Positions 11,661 to 24,405 of a DNA stretch of 64,000 bases are shown piece by piece. Every line of letters starts with the position of its first letter. Position 1 is the stretch's first letter. A model generated the notes under the pieces. That model had not been told where the DNA came from. It saw nothing but the letters and a program-made list of their open reading frames with translations, and did no database searches. Where the stretch lies: assembly GCF_030272615.1 (NCBI RefSeq), contig NC_081406.1, positions 117,498,847 to 117,562,846 of the forward strand, in the 5' to 3' direction. The position numbers were made by a program, and so were the translations under genes. The DNA is from Cryptomeria japonica (taxonomy: Eukaryota; Streptophyta; Pinopsida; Cupressales; Cupressaceae).

Positions 11661-13057
11661 TTCCACGTTATAGATGCTGTCAACATAAATACTGATTCGT
11701 CTAGAATGTCTATGGGCAATGAGTGACTGTCTTGTAAAGGAGCCTCTGCTAATTGATCTATTATAATTTGTCCTTTGATGGCCTTTCTGTCTATGTACTC
11801 TATATCAGACTCACTCAGGATCATGACCCATTTAGCCAATCTCTCGGTCAATGTTGCTCCGCTTAACAGGTATTTGAGTGGATCAAAGCACACAATGAGT
11901 TGTACCTTGTGAGTCAACATATAATGTCTAATATTTTGAGATGCAAATATTATGGCCAAACATGCTCATTCTATAGGAGTTTAATTAAGCTCATAACCAA
12001 TCAAGGTTCTACTTATATAGTAGATAGCTCTTTCTTTTTTCTGTTCATCATGTTGTGCCAACAAAGCTCCTAGAGCTAAGTTTGTCATTGATATATATAG
12101 TAACAAAGGTTTTCCTGGAGTAGGTGAGACTAACACTGGTGTGTTTAGAAGATAATCTTTCAGTGCTTGGAAAGCTTCTTGGCATTGTTTTGTCCACTTA
12201 AAAGTACCTCCTTTCTTGAGTAAATGCTAGAACGGATGACATATATCTACTAGTTGTGTTATGAATCTCCTTATGGATTGTAGTCTTCCTTGTAACCATC
12301 TTAATTTCTTAAGTGTTGACGGAGGTTGCATATCTATGATCACTTTGACCTTGGCAGGGTCTACTTCAATTCCTCTGTTAGACATGATAAACCTTAACAA
12401 TTTTCCTTTTGTTACACCAAACACACACTTCTTTGGTTTTAGCCTGACATTGTACTTCTTCAACCGATCAAATATTTGTGCAAGGACCATAAGGTGACCT
12501 TCTCTTGTCTGTGATCTAGCTAGTAGGTCATCCACATAATCTTCCATTATGTTGTGGATCATGTCATGAAATAGCATTGTCATGTCCCTTTGGTATGTTT
12601 CTCTTGTGTTTTTAAGACCAAACAACATCACATTCGAGCAATATGTTCCCCATGGATAGGTAAAGGTCATTTTATGTTGATCTTTCGATGCAATTTTGAC
12701 CTGGTTGTATCCTGAGAAACCATCCATTGATGATAGCATTTCATTCCTAGCTATTAAGTCAACTATCATATCGATATTGGGTAATGGGAAATCATCCTTA
12801 GGACAAGATTTATTTAGATCCCAAAAATTAGTACAAATTCTTATGCCTCATGTGGGCTTAGTCATAGGTACTAGGTTTGATATCGATTCTGCATAGTCAA
12901 TAGGTCTAATGAAACCTACATCTAACATCTTTTGGAGTTCTATTTTGACTAGCAATGCAATTTGTGGATGCATTTTTCTCAATTTTTGCTTGTATGGTTT
13001 AACTCCTGGTAGCAAAGGTAAATGATGTAACACCAACTCAAGATCTAATCCTGGCAT
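11661..13057 (-). pseudogene. Element D reverse transcriptase and RT-linked RNase H
   Basis: The RT N-terminal part (13057-12848) has GFIRPIDYAE. The core (12769-12227) has SSMDGFSGYNQVKI, the catalytic box YVDDLL, and KKCVFGVTKGKLLRFI with GIEVDPAKV. The RNase H linker (11959-11661) contains the Tat-typical KAIKGQIIIDQLAEAP. Stops separate the segments and the standard FCNL/PFGL region carries substitutions (MLFGLKNTRETYQ). The catalytic YVDD is intact, but the gene is broken. Confidence 0.85.
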
Positions 13058-13059
13058 AT

Positions 13060-14775
13060 TTGCATAGGAGTAAGAAAAGTTGATAGGACTTTGTTTGAAA
13101 AAATGAATGAGCTTGTCCTTTTCTTCTTGGTTTAATCAATTTTCCAGGTGGATATTATGTACAACCTCTCCTTCTGCTATATTTACCTCTTCAGTTTCTT
13201 CTATAAGCAATGCTGAATTTTCTCTTTTGATAGGGAGGTTACCTAACCCGCTCTTGCCATTATGGTTATTTTGATCTATATCTTCTGTGATAGAGATACT
13301 TGCCTCTCCAAATTATGTTGTCCTATCCAGGTCTACAACAAATCTTGCCTTGTGATCACTTTGTGGAAATCCCTCTCTGACTCCAAGGAATTTTGCAATG
13401 GCTTTATCATTTTCAAACCAATCTAGAGTTTATTTTCCTTCTCACCCCCAATCAATCAAGTTTGAGTGTACAAGGGGTGAGTCATTACTCCCTTCTATAA
13501 TAGATTCTAATAACATGAGGACTTGATTGTTTGAGTGACTTGGTGTATTTTCATCTTTTATAGGCTTTATTTGATACCTTAGCATGACACTTGTTCGTGG
13601 GATAGAATCATGGAGTGATAAGAACTCATAGTCATGAGAGTCTGTCACACTTTCAATGTATGTTTTATTTTTTGAGGAAGTATCACTTATCTACTCTTGT
13701 TCCTGCGTTTGGTTTTGTTGTAGATTGGTTGGTCTCCTTTGCACAATAGTTACCCTTCTTAAGCCTGGCATAAGCCATTATAGTCTTTCTTCATCTGATT
13801 CATTAGGTTGGGCTTGAGTCATTTCCCATGGGAAAAGTATTGATAATAACTAGGGATTAGGTTCATCTACTATGTCCATTGTAACATTTGCTTGTGCGGT
13901 TATTTCAGGACTGTATTTTTGTGTGACTCAGTGCTAGGTTCTTGCAGGAGTTGTCTCATGTCTTCACCATTTGATTCCGCACTATGTGATTTTGGTACAT
14001 GGTTGCTTGTTTGAGATGAGGAGGGAAACACTCACATGGACAACTCCCTTTGAGATATGTAGTCTGACGGTTTAATTGGTCTATTTAGTATATCTAGGGT
14101 GCATTGTCTTACCTCCGTGATATGTGGTACATGCTTATACCCTAACCCTTGATTCCTTGGATTGTCATTAGGAACAATGGGTTCTAATATTCCTTGTTTT
14201 TGTAATTCGAATCTTGTGGTACCATCATATGCGTGTTTTTGGATCATTTTCAACCCATTTCCATACTAATCTAGGGGTATCCTGGGTATTGTCATGTGAT
14301 CCTCTTCCCTATATATCCAATGGTTGGCATCTTAATTCAGGGATTCTTCTTGTAAGTCACCCCATCTAATGAAAGAGCATGAGTTTGTGTATCTAACAAT
14401 TTATTTTCCTTTGTCTTGCTTCCGTACTATATTTTGAGGCTTCCCAAAAGACTTAGGAGATAGAGACAATTGTTTTCCACTTGAGGCATTTGAAATAGAA
14501 TACTCTCCACAACCAATATCTTTTATCTGTAAAGAAGATGTTGTAGGCATATTCTTTTGTGTTTCTATGATTGTCAATGCATCCATTTTTGTTGTGAGAG
14601 GTGTTGCTTGATTAATTGGTACCTGATTATCCATACTTTCTTTCAAGTAATTACAGTGTTGGAATGGATTTGGATCCCCTTATATGGTGATTTCAATACC
14701 ATTATACATGAATCTGACACACTGATGAAATGTCAATGGTATTGCTTGCATGGTGTGAATCCATGGGTGACCCAA
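13060..14775 (-). pseudogene. Element D protease-RT linker with G-patch-like motif
   Basis: Short open pieces at 14646-14401, 14253-14032 and 13648-13442 align with the linker of element E: shared KSFGKP, and a final LIDWG motif also present in E at 56216. The piece at 14253 has Gly-rich spacing ending NQGLGYKHVP, resembling a G-patch-like block. No enzyme domain is seen. Several stops and frameshifts are present. Confidence 0.55.
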
Positions 14776-16005
14776 TTACATGTTATATCTCAGTTCTTTG
14801 TCCAAGACTTGAAAAGCGACCTCTGTTGTTATAGGTCCTACTTGTACTGGTAGCATTACTATACCTTTTGAGGGACATTCTTCATCATCATATGCCTTGA
14901 TATTTATCCTCTTTGATGGATCAATGTGAAGTTTAGAATATCCCAATGCCTTAACCAGTTTTAAAGTACAAATCTTGAGACTATCTCCTTTATATATGAG
15001 TCCTCTTCTGATTCTTCTTTTATGTATGTAAGCTTCTAGATGTAGCAGGTCATTATGGAGTAGTCTATCACTGGGAATATCATGTTTTTTGAATGCAATG
15101 CGAGTGCCTTGTGATAAATTCCCTATCATGGATTGGAAGGCATTTTCATCTATATCTCTATCCACTATTGAATCTTGAAGCGCTTTATGAGTGGGTGAAA
15201 TACGTAGTAGTTCAAACAGTGATATCTGTGATGGATTTTTCTTGAATTTCTCAATAACATTATAAGTCCCTACTGCTGGTGGTAGGTTTGGTGGTACTCC
15301 TTGTAAAGTTACCTTTGATCTGCAGGTAAATATTGCACAATCTCTGTCTCTGGGAGTTATTGTGTTTGTTGCCACTGTATCATCTCTTTTGTAGGAATTA
15401 TCTATACCATATGATGTGTTGTCAAGGTTTATGTTATATCCCTCCTTATAGTCTTCATGTGTAAGTTTGACATCCATGATATGTGCTATAAGTTCATCTT
15501 CAAACCATTTGGAATGAAATGGTTCATCATGCCCCCATTCTATGAGACAGAGATTTGTGTCTTCATCATATTTTGGTGCCTCTGACATCATACAAATTTG
15601 GTTATCATCTGTGTGAGTCTCTAGACATTGCTCATCTTGATCCAGTGTTTCTTGTGAATCATTGTTTACTACATCTCCTGAGATAATGGCATGAATCATG
15701 TAGTTGTATGAGATTTTTGTGTAGTTAGCTATGTTATATTGAGTTATTGATGTAATTGCCTTTCCTTTGTCATGCTTAACAAATGGATCCTTAAAGATTG
15801 TGTGATTTGTGTTTGCTGAGGGTTTATCATTATCGATCGTGATGTCACCTTGATTGATCATATCTTGGACCAAGTTTTTCAACTTATAGAAACTCGCCGT
15901 TTTGTGACCTTTAGTATGATGATAATCACAAAAATCATTATCATTCCACCATATAGGTTTGAAAGGACCTGGTTCATATACTCTTATTTCTGGAAAAGTG
16001 ATCAT
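14776..16005 (-). pseudogene. Element D gag C-terminus and protease
   Basis: This 409-codon frame is the longest intact D frame. Near residues 25-50 it has the Tat-type zinc-finger-like block FCDYHHTKGHKTASFY. Its C-terminal third aligns with the retroviral-type aspartic protease of element E (positions 55071-55325), but the catalytic DGG/DSG-type triplet is degenerate (YKGDSLKIC). Downstream blocks are INIKAYDDEE and GIVMLPVQVGPITTEVAFQVLD. The protease is presumably dead. Confidence 0.75.
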
Positions 16006-16011
16006 GTTTGT

Positions 16012-17162
16012 CTATATTAACTTTTTGAGCACTGACTCAATAGATTCTCCTAGGGGTGTGTAATTCCATCTTGGAGCATTTACCTTGGGGTACTTTGTGT
16101 TCATGTTTTGCATAGAATTTACATTTGTTGAGGCAGTGTTATTCTCCGTATGTGGATTTGATGATTGACTCATGCCTAAAGATAAAATTGGTTGAGTTCT
16201 ATTTACTGTTCGGGTGTCTACAACACCATCGTTGGTCACATTTTTGTTTGTCGACCAAAACTTAGATTTATCATTATTGTTGTTGTTGCCATACTTAATG
16301 AGACCTTGTTCCACTAGTCCTTTCTCACACTTTAGAGCTTTTTTAGTGATTTGTTTAAATGTGGTTAAACATTGCATTTGTATCAGATATTTAATCTTAG
16401 GGATTAAGTTTTTTGTGAACATATCCACTAGCTCTATTTTTTAAATAATGGTCTTGCACCTCCTATAAAGAGCTCTCCATTGTTGTATGAAGGATGAAAA
16501 TGTTTCATTCTCATATTGTTTCACGACACACAAGGCCATTAAAGTAACTGGGGTTTCAATCTTATGTGAAAATTTTTGCAATAAAGTGTTCAACTAATTC
16601 TCCCCATGATGTGATAGTCGATGGTAAATGTGAATACCACTCTAAGGCTAGGCCTCCTAGACTTTTAGGAAACAACCTCATCAAGTAAGTGTCTTCTATT
16701 GCAACCTCTATGCATCTCATAAAAAAATCTCTGATGTGGTCTCTAGGATCACCTTTCCCTTAGTATTTGTCAAATTTTGACATTTCAAAATATTGTGGGA
16801 AAGGTGACATGTATAATGTGTGATCAAAAGGATAAGGACATAAGTCCTCTAGTGTGTAGCTCTTTTTATTGTTACCATTTTGCATAGTAGTCACCTATTG
16901 TTGCAAATTGTGTAATTGTTGTGTTAGATTTTCCGTTTGAGTCAAAGGTAAACCTTGTGCCTATGTATATCCCACAAAAGGACTCATGAGAGCATAACTA
17001 GGAGGTTGTTGGAAGGTACCATGATTATAATTTCTTGTACATTCCACTAGGTACTATGAAATAGTTGATATGTGAACCCATGTTTGGCTGAGTTATACTT
17101 GTTGTCTTTGCAAGACCTAAATTTGCAATTTGATAGCTATATGTTGATCCTATAGAATAGGA
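16012..17162 (-). pseudogene. Element D gag capsid region, 3' of the nested insertion
   Basis: Around 16870-16600 the minus strand encodes a typical retrotransposon Gag capsid block: DPRDHIRDFF, then LFPKSLGGLALEWYSHLP and SWGELVEHF. It is followed by 16428-16012, a basic Asn-rich stretch. Several stops are present. The 5' part of this gag lies at 24406-25343, beyond element B. Confidence 0.75.
17158..17162. other. Target site duplication of element B (left copy)
   Basis: TAGGA here is repeated exactly at 24401-24405. Confidence 0.85.
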
Positions 17163-18603
17163 TGATGGTATGATGAAAGAATAAGTATTCAGTAGATTAC
17201 TGAGAGGGGGGAGGTGATTTAGTAAACTGAAAAAATGATACAAACTTCCCAAACTCAAACTCAAACACACAAAGTAAACTTATCAATAAAACAACTCTGT
17301 CAAGATCAATACTCATAAGATTACCAGTTGACTGTTATAGAAAATTAATAGTAAACAACTTCAATCTTGTAAACATCAAAATTCTTAATCATATGTCAAC
17401 ATATTCCATCTCTCAATGCTTCCAGTTATCATGCCTTATCATAATAGTTAAGTAGTTAATCAAATCAACAAATAAGATCATAACCACAAAACCACTCACC
17501 ATATGACACACATATTTATTCGTGGAAAAACCAAATAGGAAAAAACCATTGTAAGATGAGACTCACAAGATAGCTATCTGAACTCTTCTCAAGTTTGCCT
17601 TGTTAGGAGCCAACCCTGTTAAATCTTTTACAATAAGTCCTGTTAAGAAATGATCCTGTTAGGAATCACCCGGTTAGGGATTTCCAAAATGCCTTGATGA
17701 AAAGAAAAATACCTTGTAAGGAGTAACCTCGGTAGAGGATTTGAGAATCCAAGCTAATGGATCACCTTGTTAGAGGATTTAAGAAGTAACCAAGCTTGTT
17801 AGAGCTTACTTGGTTAGGGTATTTTAATTATGCTGTAATTGATAAAAAACAACAGGTTTTTCTTGATCTGTTTGAATAGCACTACATTTACTTGATCAAA
17901 TCCTTTTAAGCTTCAATCTTCTTTTGCTCAAATTACAGATTCATTCTCTGATTAGGCAACCACACACTCAATTGATTTCTACCAACTTTTTCCAACACAA
18001 AAATAAAACAACTTCATCAACCTTAAATACAAATCAATTAGGTCAGTAACACAACAAAAACCTAATTATCTTATCATCGAGATTAAAAACAAGTCGGTAC
18101 AAGCATGACCATTAGATTTCATAGCAATCTCTTCACATTAATCAAGAACACCTCAACCTCTCCTTGATCACCACTTCATCTAAATTTGTAACTCATCATA
18201 CACCTTGCATTATATGCAATAGACTTTTCTCCTTCCCTAGACAAACGAACATGCTAAACAATTTGAACTTATCTTCATACAATAACCGCACGTGTCACCA
18301 TCATTACCGTTGAACATCAGATCACATTTCAACAAACTTGATCGGTTAGGGTTTAACAAAAACAATTAGTAGGGTTTACCAGTTACATAACATAGAAAGG
18401 GTTTAATCTTATACATCGGTTTACCGATTCAACTTACAAACTTACATACCTATTTACAATATCTTCCACAAAGTTCATCCTACCGGTTACAAGACAATAG
18501 CAATAATAACAACAATATCAGAAATATCATAATACCATTTACCGGTTCAATTGACATCAATGACAACATATCATTAATGCAATTTTTATGCAAAATGCCA
18601 ATA
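17163..18603 (-). repeat. 3' LTR of element B
   Basis: Plus orientation runs from TGATGGTATG to CAAAATGCCAATA (decayed from CCAACA). The TGAGAGGGGG-GTGATTT block near the start is a mutated form of the shared G-run motif. Confidence 0.9.
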
Positions 18604-18617
18604 ATCTCCCCCTTTGG
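18604..18617 (-). other. Polypurine tract of element B
   Basis: The minus strand reads CCAAAGGGGGAGAT directly before the 3' LTR. Confidence 0.85.
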
Positions 18618-19019
18618 CATTGATGGAAATACAAATATCAACACCTCTGGTTGCTACTGTGATTAGTGAATATAAATCCCAGTTTACATACCAAGTATTC
18701 ACCATGCTCTGTCTGTCATCATCTTGTCATTGGTTCACCTTATCAATCACATAATTCTTCTCCTAATCACATAATTCTTCTCCCCCTTTGACAACAATGC
18801 CAAATTGAAAGTAAAACATGTAATTGTAAATTCTCACTGTGCATCAACATACTGCAACTTGATGCTCTCCCTGTGGAATACATCCACTTCTACATCAATC
18901 CATGTAAAATTCTACAAGTGGTTCATGAACTGATGCAATCAACATCATGCTCAACTGACCTCATGAAGGGGTACAACCCCTAGTTGCCTTCTAAGACACT
19001 CAAATATAGTCCTAGGCAG
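18618..19019. other. 3' untranslated region of element B
   Basis: This region lies between the RNase H end and the polypurine tract. It has no supported ORF. Plus-strand CTCCCCCTTTGG-like runs recur at 18604 and about 18780. Confidence 0.5.
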
Positions 19020-19480
19020 AGGTTTGGTAAATATTTATGGCACTTGTATTATCACATAAAATCTTTATAGGTTCTGAGATCTTCATCTTAAAACCTTCCA
19101 AAATGTGTCTCATCCAAATAGCCTATGTGCAATTCATATAAGCTACAACATATTCACCTTCAATAGTATATTGTGAAGTAGAACTCCGCTTCTTCCTACT
19201 CCATGAAACAAGCCTTCCTCCTAGAAAGAATGCCTCACTAGTAGTACTTTTCTGGTCATCAACATTTCCTACCCAATCAGCATCTATGTACACCTTTAGA
19301 TCAACATTTCCTCCATATGGATACCATAATCCATAGTCAACTGTACCTTTCAGATACCTAAAAACTCTCTTGGTTGCTATTAGATGTGCTTCCTTTGGAT
19401 TTTTCTAGAATCTAGCAACTATACCAACTGCATGGGCAATGTTCGATTTGATGTGAAATAACATAGTGTAATTTCCCAAT
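19020..19480 (-). pseudogene. Element B RNase H domain
   Basis: The minus strand has blocks typical of copia RNase H: WVGNVDD-like sequence, RLVSWSRKKRSSTSQYTIEGEYV (the SxAExEY equivalent), and CDNTSAI. It is interrupted by stops. Confidence 0.6.
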
Positions 19481-20602
19481 CATTGACCTGTATTCCTTTC
19501 AATCAACAGACTTAGATTCATCTTCCTTGGACAATTTACAACCTATAACCATTGGCGTTCCAACTAGTTTACAGTCACTTATGCCAAAAGTCTTCAAAAC
19601 CTCTTTTGCATACTTAGATTGAGTAATGAAACTATCATTCTTCATTTTCTAAATCTGCAAGCCTATGAAATTTTTTATTTCCCCTACTAAAGACATTTCA
19701 AACTCATTTTTTATTTCATCTGCAAAATTGATGCTCATGACATCATTACCAGCAAATATAATATCGTCAACAAATACTTCACTAACCAGTATTTTATCTC
19801 CTTTAGACTTGAGATAAATGTTACTATCATCACTGGTTCTTGCAAATCCTATCTTCATCAGATGTGTATGAAGCCTTTCATACCATGCTCTGGGTGTTTT
19901 CTTTAATCCATATAAAGCTTTATGCAATCTGCATACCATGTCTTTCTCATCAGTCAATGCATAACCATCTTGTTGCTCTATGTATGCCTCTTCTTCCAAT
20001 ATCCCATTCAAAAATGCAGACTTAACATCCATTTGGTATACCTTGAACTTCTTATGGGCAGCAAATACAAGTAAAGTTGTGACACCTTCTAGTCTTGCTA
20101 GTGGTGCAAGAGTTTCACCATAATATTTTCCTTCTTCTTGTGCATAGCCTTTGCAAACCAACCTAGCCTTGTTGTGAACTACAACACCATCTTTATTTAA
20201 CTTGTTTTTGAACACCCATTTGGTACCTATGACATTCTTGTTTACCGGTCAAGGTACCAAGGTTCAAGTGTTGTTCTTCTTAATTTGATCCAATTCCTCC
20301 TCTATAGCTTTAACCCAATGATCATCACCAAAAGCCTCCTTAGTACTTCTTGGTTCAATGGTGGATATCATGCAAGAGTTCTCTCTTATTCTTCTTCTAG
20401 TTAGTACTCCAAGATCCTTATCCCCAATAATTTGTTTAGGATTATGATTCAGTCTCACATATCTAGGAATAACATGATCATTCTCTATAGGTTGAGCTTC
20501 TTCATCATCTTCTTCTTTTGAATTTATTTGTTTTGGTTGAACAAGTGCATCAAAATTTGCTTTACCAGTTTTATATTTAACTGTTTCAATTTCCAAAATC
20601 AA
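19481..20602 (-). pseudogene. Element B reverse transcriptase (RVT_2)
   Basis: The frame at 20602-20264 contains the region preceding RT (STKEAFGDDHWVKAIEEEL). The main frame at 20215-19649 (188 codons) carries ARLVCKGYAQEEG, YQMDVKSAFLNG with the first catalytic Asp, LYGLKKTPRAWYERL, and the catalytic box FVDDIIFAG. These are standard Ty1/copia RT motifs. A TAG/TGA-rich gap between 20264 and 20215 breaks the polyprotein, and the extreme C-terminus is also broken. Confidence 0.9.
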
Positions 20603-20664
20603 AATGCAATGATCTTCATCCTTTTTCTCTGAACTGGTTCCTTCTGAAACTTTAGGACATTCAT

Positions 20665-21787
20665 CTACTCGAACATCAACAATTCTCTGTGTCCAGTTGT
20701 TGAAACATTGTAGGCCTTACTCTTGGTGGAATAGCCAAGAAATATGACTTCATCACTCTTAGCTTCAAACTTTCTAATGTAATCACCTCTTTTAATAAAA
20801 CATTTTCTACCAAATATCTTAAAATAGCTAACATCAGGTGATCTTCCATACCAATATTCATAAGGAGTCTTGTCCTTATGTCTTTTCACCATAACTCAGA
20901 TCATTGTGTAGACATCTATACTAACAACTTCTCTCTAAAATGTTTTCACTACACCTCCTTGTATCAACATTGTCCTAACAGCTTCAACCACTGATCAGTT
21001 GTTCTTCTCTACAATACCATTCTATTATGGTGTCCTTGGTGCAGAAAGTTGTTGCTTGATACCATTCTCATCACAATACTTAGTGAACTGCTCAGAAGTA
21101 AATTCACCACCTTGAGTTGATCTCAGACATTTTATCTTTTTGCCACTCTCTTTCTTAGCTAAGGCCCTGAATGCCTTGAATTTACCAAAATCTTCATTCT
21201 TATACTTCAAGAATGTGACCCACATCATCCTTGAACAATCATTAATGAAGATCATAAAATATCTATAACCTTGAATGCTTCTTGTTCTTACTGGTCCACA
21301 TAGATTTGTATGAACAAAATCTAACAAGTGCTCTACTGAGAAGGACTTGCTCTTGAAAGTTTAAGAAGTCATCTTTCCTAATTGGCATTCTTTGCAAAGA
21401 GCATTAACCGGTTTGTCTAGCTAAGTTAGACCTCTTACTATCTTAGACTTACTGACTTTAACAATGTTGTCAGAGTTTATATGACAAAATCTCCTATGCC
21501 AAAGCCATCTATCATCTATCTTTGCAATCAAATAGTTGCTAACTTTAGGATTAAGATGAAATAGATTACCTCTCGTTGTCAAAGATTTTGCACATACCAT
21601 TTCTAAACTCCAGTGGGTATCCTTTGTCACTAAGTTGTGCCACACTTAGAATATTTTTCTTTATACCTTCAATCCAATAGACATCGTCAGCACTGCTCTT
21701 CCCATTAAGAGAAATAACTCCCTTACCTTTAACCATATAGGGTGAGCCATTTCCAAATCTGACAACACTTCCATCAAATTCATTCAA
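20665..21787 (-). pseudogene. Element B GAG-pre-integrase and integrase, catalytically damaged
   Basis: The order is 21787-21421 pre-integrase and zinc-binding region (GKGVISLNGKSSADDVYWI; LWHRRFCHIN), 21327-21025 catalytic core, and 20892-20665 C-terminal region (TPYEYWYGRSPDVSYFKIFG). In the core the first catalytic position reads HTNLCGP in place of HTDLCGP, and the second reads RSTQGGEF in place of RSDxGGEF. The glutamines before the catalytic Glu have become TAA TAG, followed by NGIVEKNN. Three independent lesions therefore affect the active site. Confidence 0.85.
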
Positions 21788-21989
21788 GGAAATAAATTTT
21801 CTCTAATCACCGGTCATATGATGTGAACAACCACTATCAATGATCCAATCATCAAAGTTATCCATCCTGGACACTAATGTCTTCTAGTCTGATATTTCTT
21901 CCTTAATATCTACAAACACAAAATCTTCACTAGCATCATCACCAGATTCTTCATCTGTGATAGCACTGTCAACCGCTATAAGACAATCT

Positions 21990-22920
21990 CTCTTGCCTTT
22001 ACCCTTATACTTCTTGAATTTGTCTCTCTTGTGTTCATTTTCACTATTAGGGAAATTTGCTGCTATATGACCAATCTTGTTGCATGCAAAACACTTTATA
22101 GGTAGCCTACCTCTGTATTTGCCAGTGCCCCTAGGCAGTCATTTTGCCAACAATTCTTCAAGCTCTACTAAACTGTCTTCATCATTGGCATCTCTGCTAG
22201 ATCTGGATTCATAGCCATGAAAACTATCTCTACTTTTTCTCATAGATGGGTTAGAGACAGAAGTTTTAAATGCAGATTCTGATTTCTGTACACTACCATC
22301 ATAGCCATTTAACTAAAAAGCAGTAAGTTTTCCAATGATAAAGTCAAGAGTTACCTTAGTTTTGTCAATGGATTTCAGCTCCTGAATAGATGCAACTCAA
22401 ATAGCATAGACCGGTAGCAGGGTTCTCAATACTTTACTGATCACTATGGCATCTTCCACTATCCCTCCTCCACTCTTTATTTCAACAACTATCTCTTTTA
22501 TCCTTTGACCATACTGCTAGATATTCTCACCTTCAAACATTCTCATGTCATCAAACTTTCCTCTTAAACTCCCCTCTTTAGCAATCTTAACATGTTCATC
22601 ACCGCTATAAATCTCTTCAAGTTTTTTCCATACTTCATATGCAGTTTCAATACCATGAACATCTACATATTCAGCATTAGACAGGGAACTGATAATAGCC
22701 TCCAATGCTTGATGATTCTCTTTTTGTTATTTCTTCTAATCATTAGTCAGAGCTCCATTACGTATAATATACTTAGTTTCTACATGAATCCCAATATTGA
22801 CTACCAAGACTCTTGATGTAAATCTTCATTTTGTTGCTCTAGATTCAATAGTTCTCTCTGTTGAACTTTAGACCTTCTTTCTTCATCATGATCTACAAGA
22901 TCTTTTCCTCAAGCTATTAG
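21990..22920 (-). pseudogene. Element B gag
   Basis: The minus strand at 22705-22517 has the UBN2-like Gag core (EAIISSLSNAEYVDV, then AYEVWKKLEEIYSGDEHV). Near 22100-22060 there is a single zinc knuckle, CFACNKIGHIAANF, whose last Cys has become Phe. This is a normal one-knuckle copia Gag. Stops interrupt it at several points. Confidence 0.8.
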
Positions 22921-22945
22921 GCTTAGACCTAAAGGACCTGAGATT

Positions 22946-22956
22946 CTCTGATACCA
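22946..22956 (-). other. Primer-binding site of element B
   Basis: The minus strand reads TGGTATCAGAG and then diverges, two bases from the 5' LTR. Confidence 0.85.
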
Positions 22957-22958
22957 AT

Positions 22959-24400
22959 TGATGGTATGATGAAAGAATAAGTATCTGCTAGATTATTGAG
23001 AGGGGGGGGTGAATTAGTAAATTGAGAAACTGATACAAACTTCCCAAACTCAAACACAAAAACACAAGGTAAACTTATCAATAAAAGAACTTCGTCAAGA
23101 TCAACACTCATAAGATTACCAGTTGACTGTTATAGCAGCTTAATAGAAAAAAACTTCAATCTTGTAAACATCAAAATGCTTAATCATATGTCAACATATT
23201 CCATCTCTTAATGCTTCCAGTTATCATGCCTTATCAAAATAGTTAAGTAGTTAATCAAATAAACAAATAAGATCATAACCACAAAACCATTCACCATATG
23301 ACACAAATATTTATACATGGAAAACCCAAATAGGTATAAACCACGGTGAGATGAGACTCACAAGATAGCTATCTGAACTCTTCTAAAGTTCTCCCTATTA
23401 GGATCTAAGCCTGTTAAAGCTTTTACTATAAGTCTTGTTAAGAACTGATCCTATTAGGAATCATCAGGTTAAGGGATTTACAAAATGCCTTGATGAAAAG
23501 AAAAATACCCTGTAAGGAGTAACCTCAGTAGAGGATTTGAGAATCCAATCTAATGGATCACCTTGTTAGAGGATTTAGGAAGTAACCAAGCTTGTTAGAG
23601 CTTACCTGGTTAGGGGATTTCAATTTTGTTTTAATTGTTAGAAAAGAATAGGTTTTTCTTGATTTGTTTGAATAGCACTACATTTACTTGATCAGATCCT
23701 TTTAAGCTTCAATTTTCTTTTACTCAAACTGCGGATTCATTTTTTTGGTTAGGCAACCACACACTCAACTCATTTCTAAAAACTTTTGCCAACAGAAAAA
23801 TAAAACAACTTCATCAACCTTAATTATAAATCAATTAGGTCGGTAACACAAAAAAATCTAATTCTCTTATCATCGAGATTACAAACAAGTTAGTACAAGC
23901 ATGACCGTTAGATTTCATAGAAATCTCTTCACATTAATCAAGAAAACCTCAACCGCTCCTTGATCACCGCTTCATTGGACTTTGGAGCTCATCATGTGTC
24001 TTGCAATAGATGCAATACACTTTACTCCTTCCCTAGACAAACAAACACACTAAACAATGTGAACTTATCTTCATACAATGACCACATGTGTCACCATCAT
24101 TACCACTCAACATCAGATCTCATTTCAACAAACTTGATCGGTTAGGGTTTAACAAAAACAACTGGTAGGGTTTACCAGTTACATAACATAGAAAGGGTTT
24201 AACCCTATACACTAGTTTACCAGAGCAACTTACAAACTTACATACTGGTTTACAACATCTTCCACAAAGTTCATCCTACTGGTTACAAGACAATAGCAAT
24301 AATAACAACAATATCAACAATATCATAAATACCATTTACCAGTTCAATTGACATCAATGACAACATATCATTGATGCAATATTTATGCAAAATGCCAACA
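22959..24400 (-). repeat. 5' LTR of element B
   Basis: Plus orientation runs from TGATGGTATG to ATGCCAACA. It contains GAGAGGGGGGGGTGAATTAGT. It pairs with 17163-18603, differing at many scattered sites. Confidence 0.9.
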
Positions 24401-24405
24401 TAGGA
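24401..24405. other. Target site duplication of element B (right copy)
   Basis: TAGGA matches 17158-17162 exactly. Confidence 0.85.

Larger units (their letters stand above)
17163..24400 (-). mobile_element. Element B: complete Ty1/copia retrotransposon
   Basis: Two LTRs (17163-18603 and 22959-24400; 1441 and 1442 bp), an exact 5-bp TSD TAGGA, a polypurine tract, a PBS, and a minus-strand gag-pol in copia order (gag, integrase, RT, RNase H). It is inserted in the gag of element D. The coding region has many stops, so it is not autonomous now, but it represents an autonomous family. Confidence 0.92.

Noticed and set aside
14557-14853. 98-codon plus frame
   Set aside because: Complement of the protease end of element D; Cys/Trp/Tyr-rich shadow with no start context.
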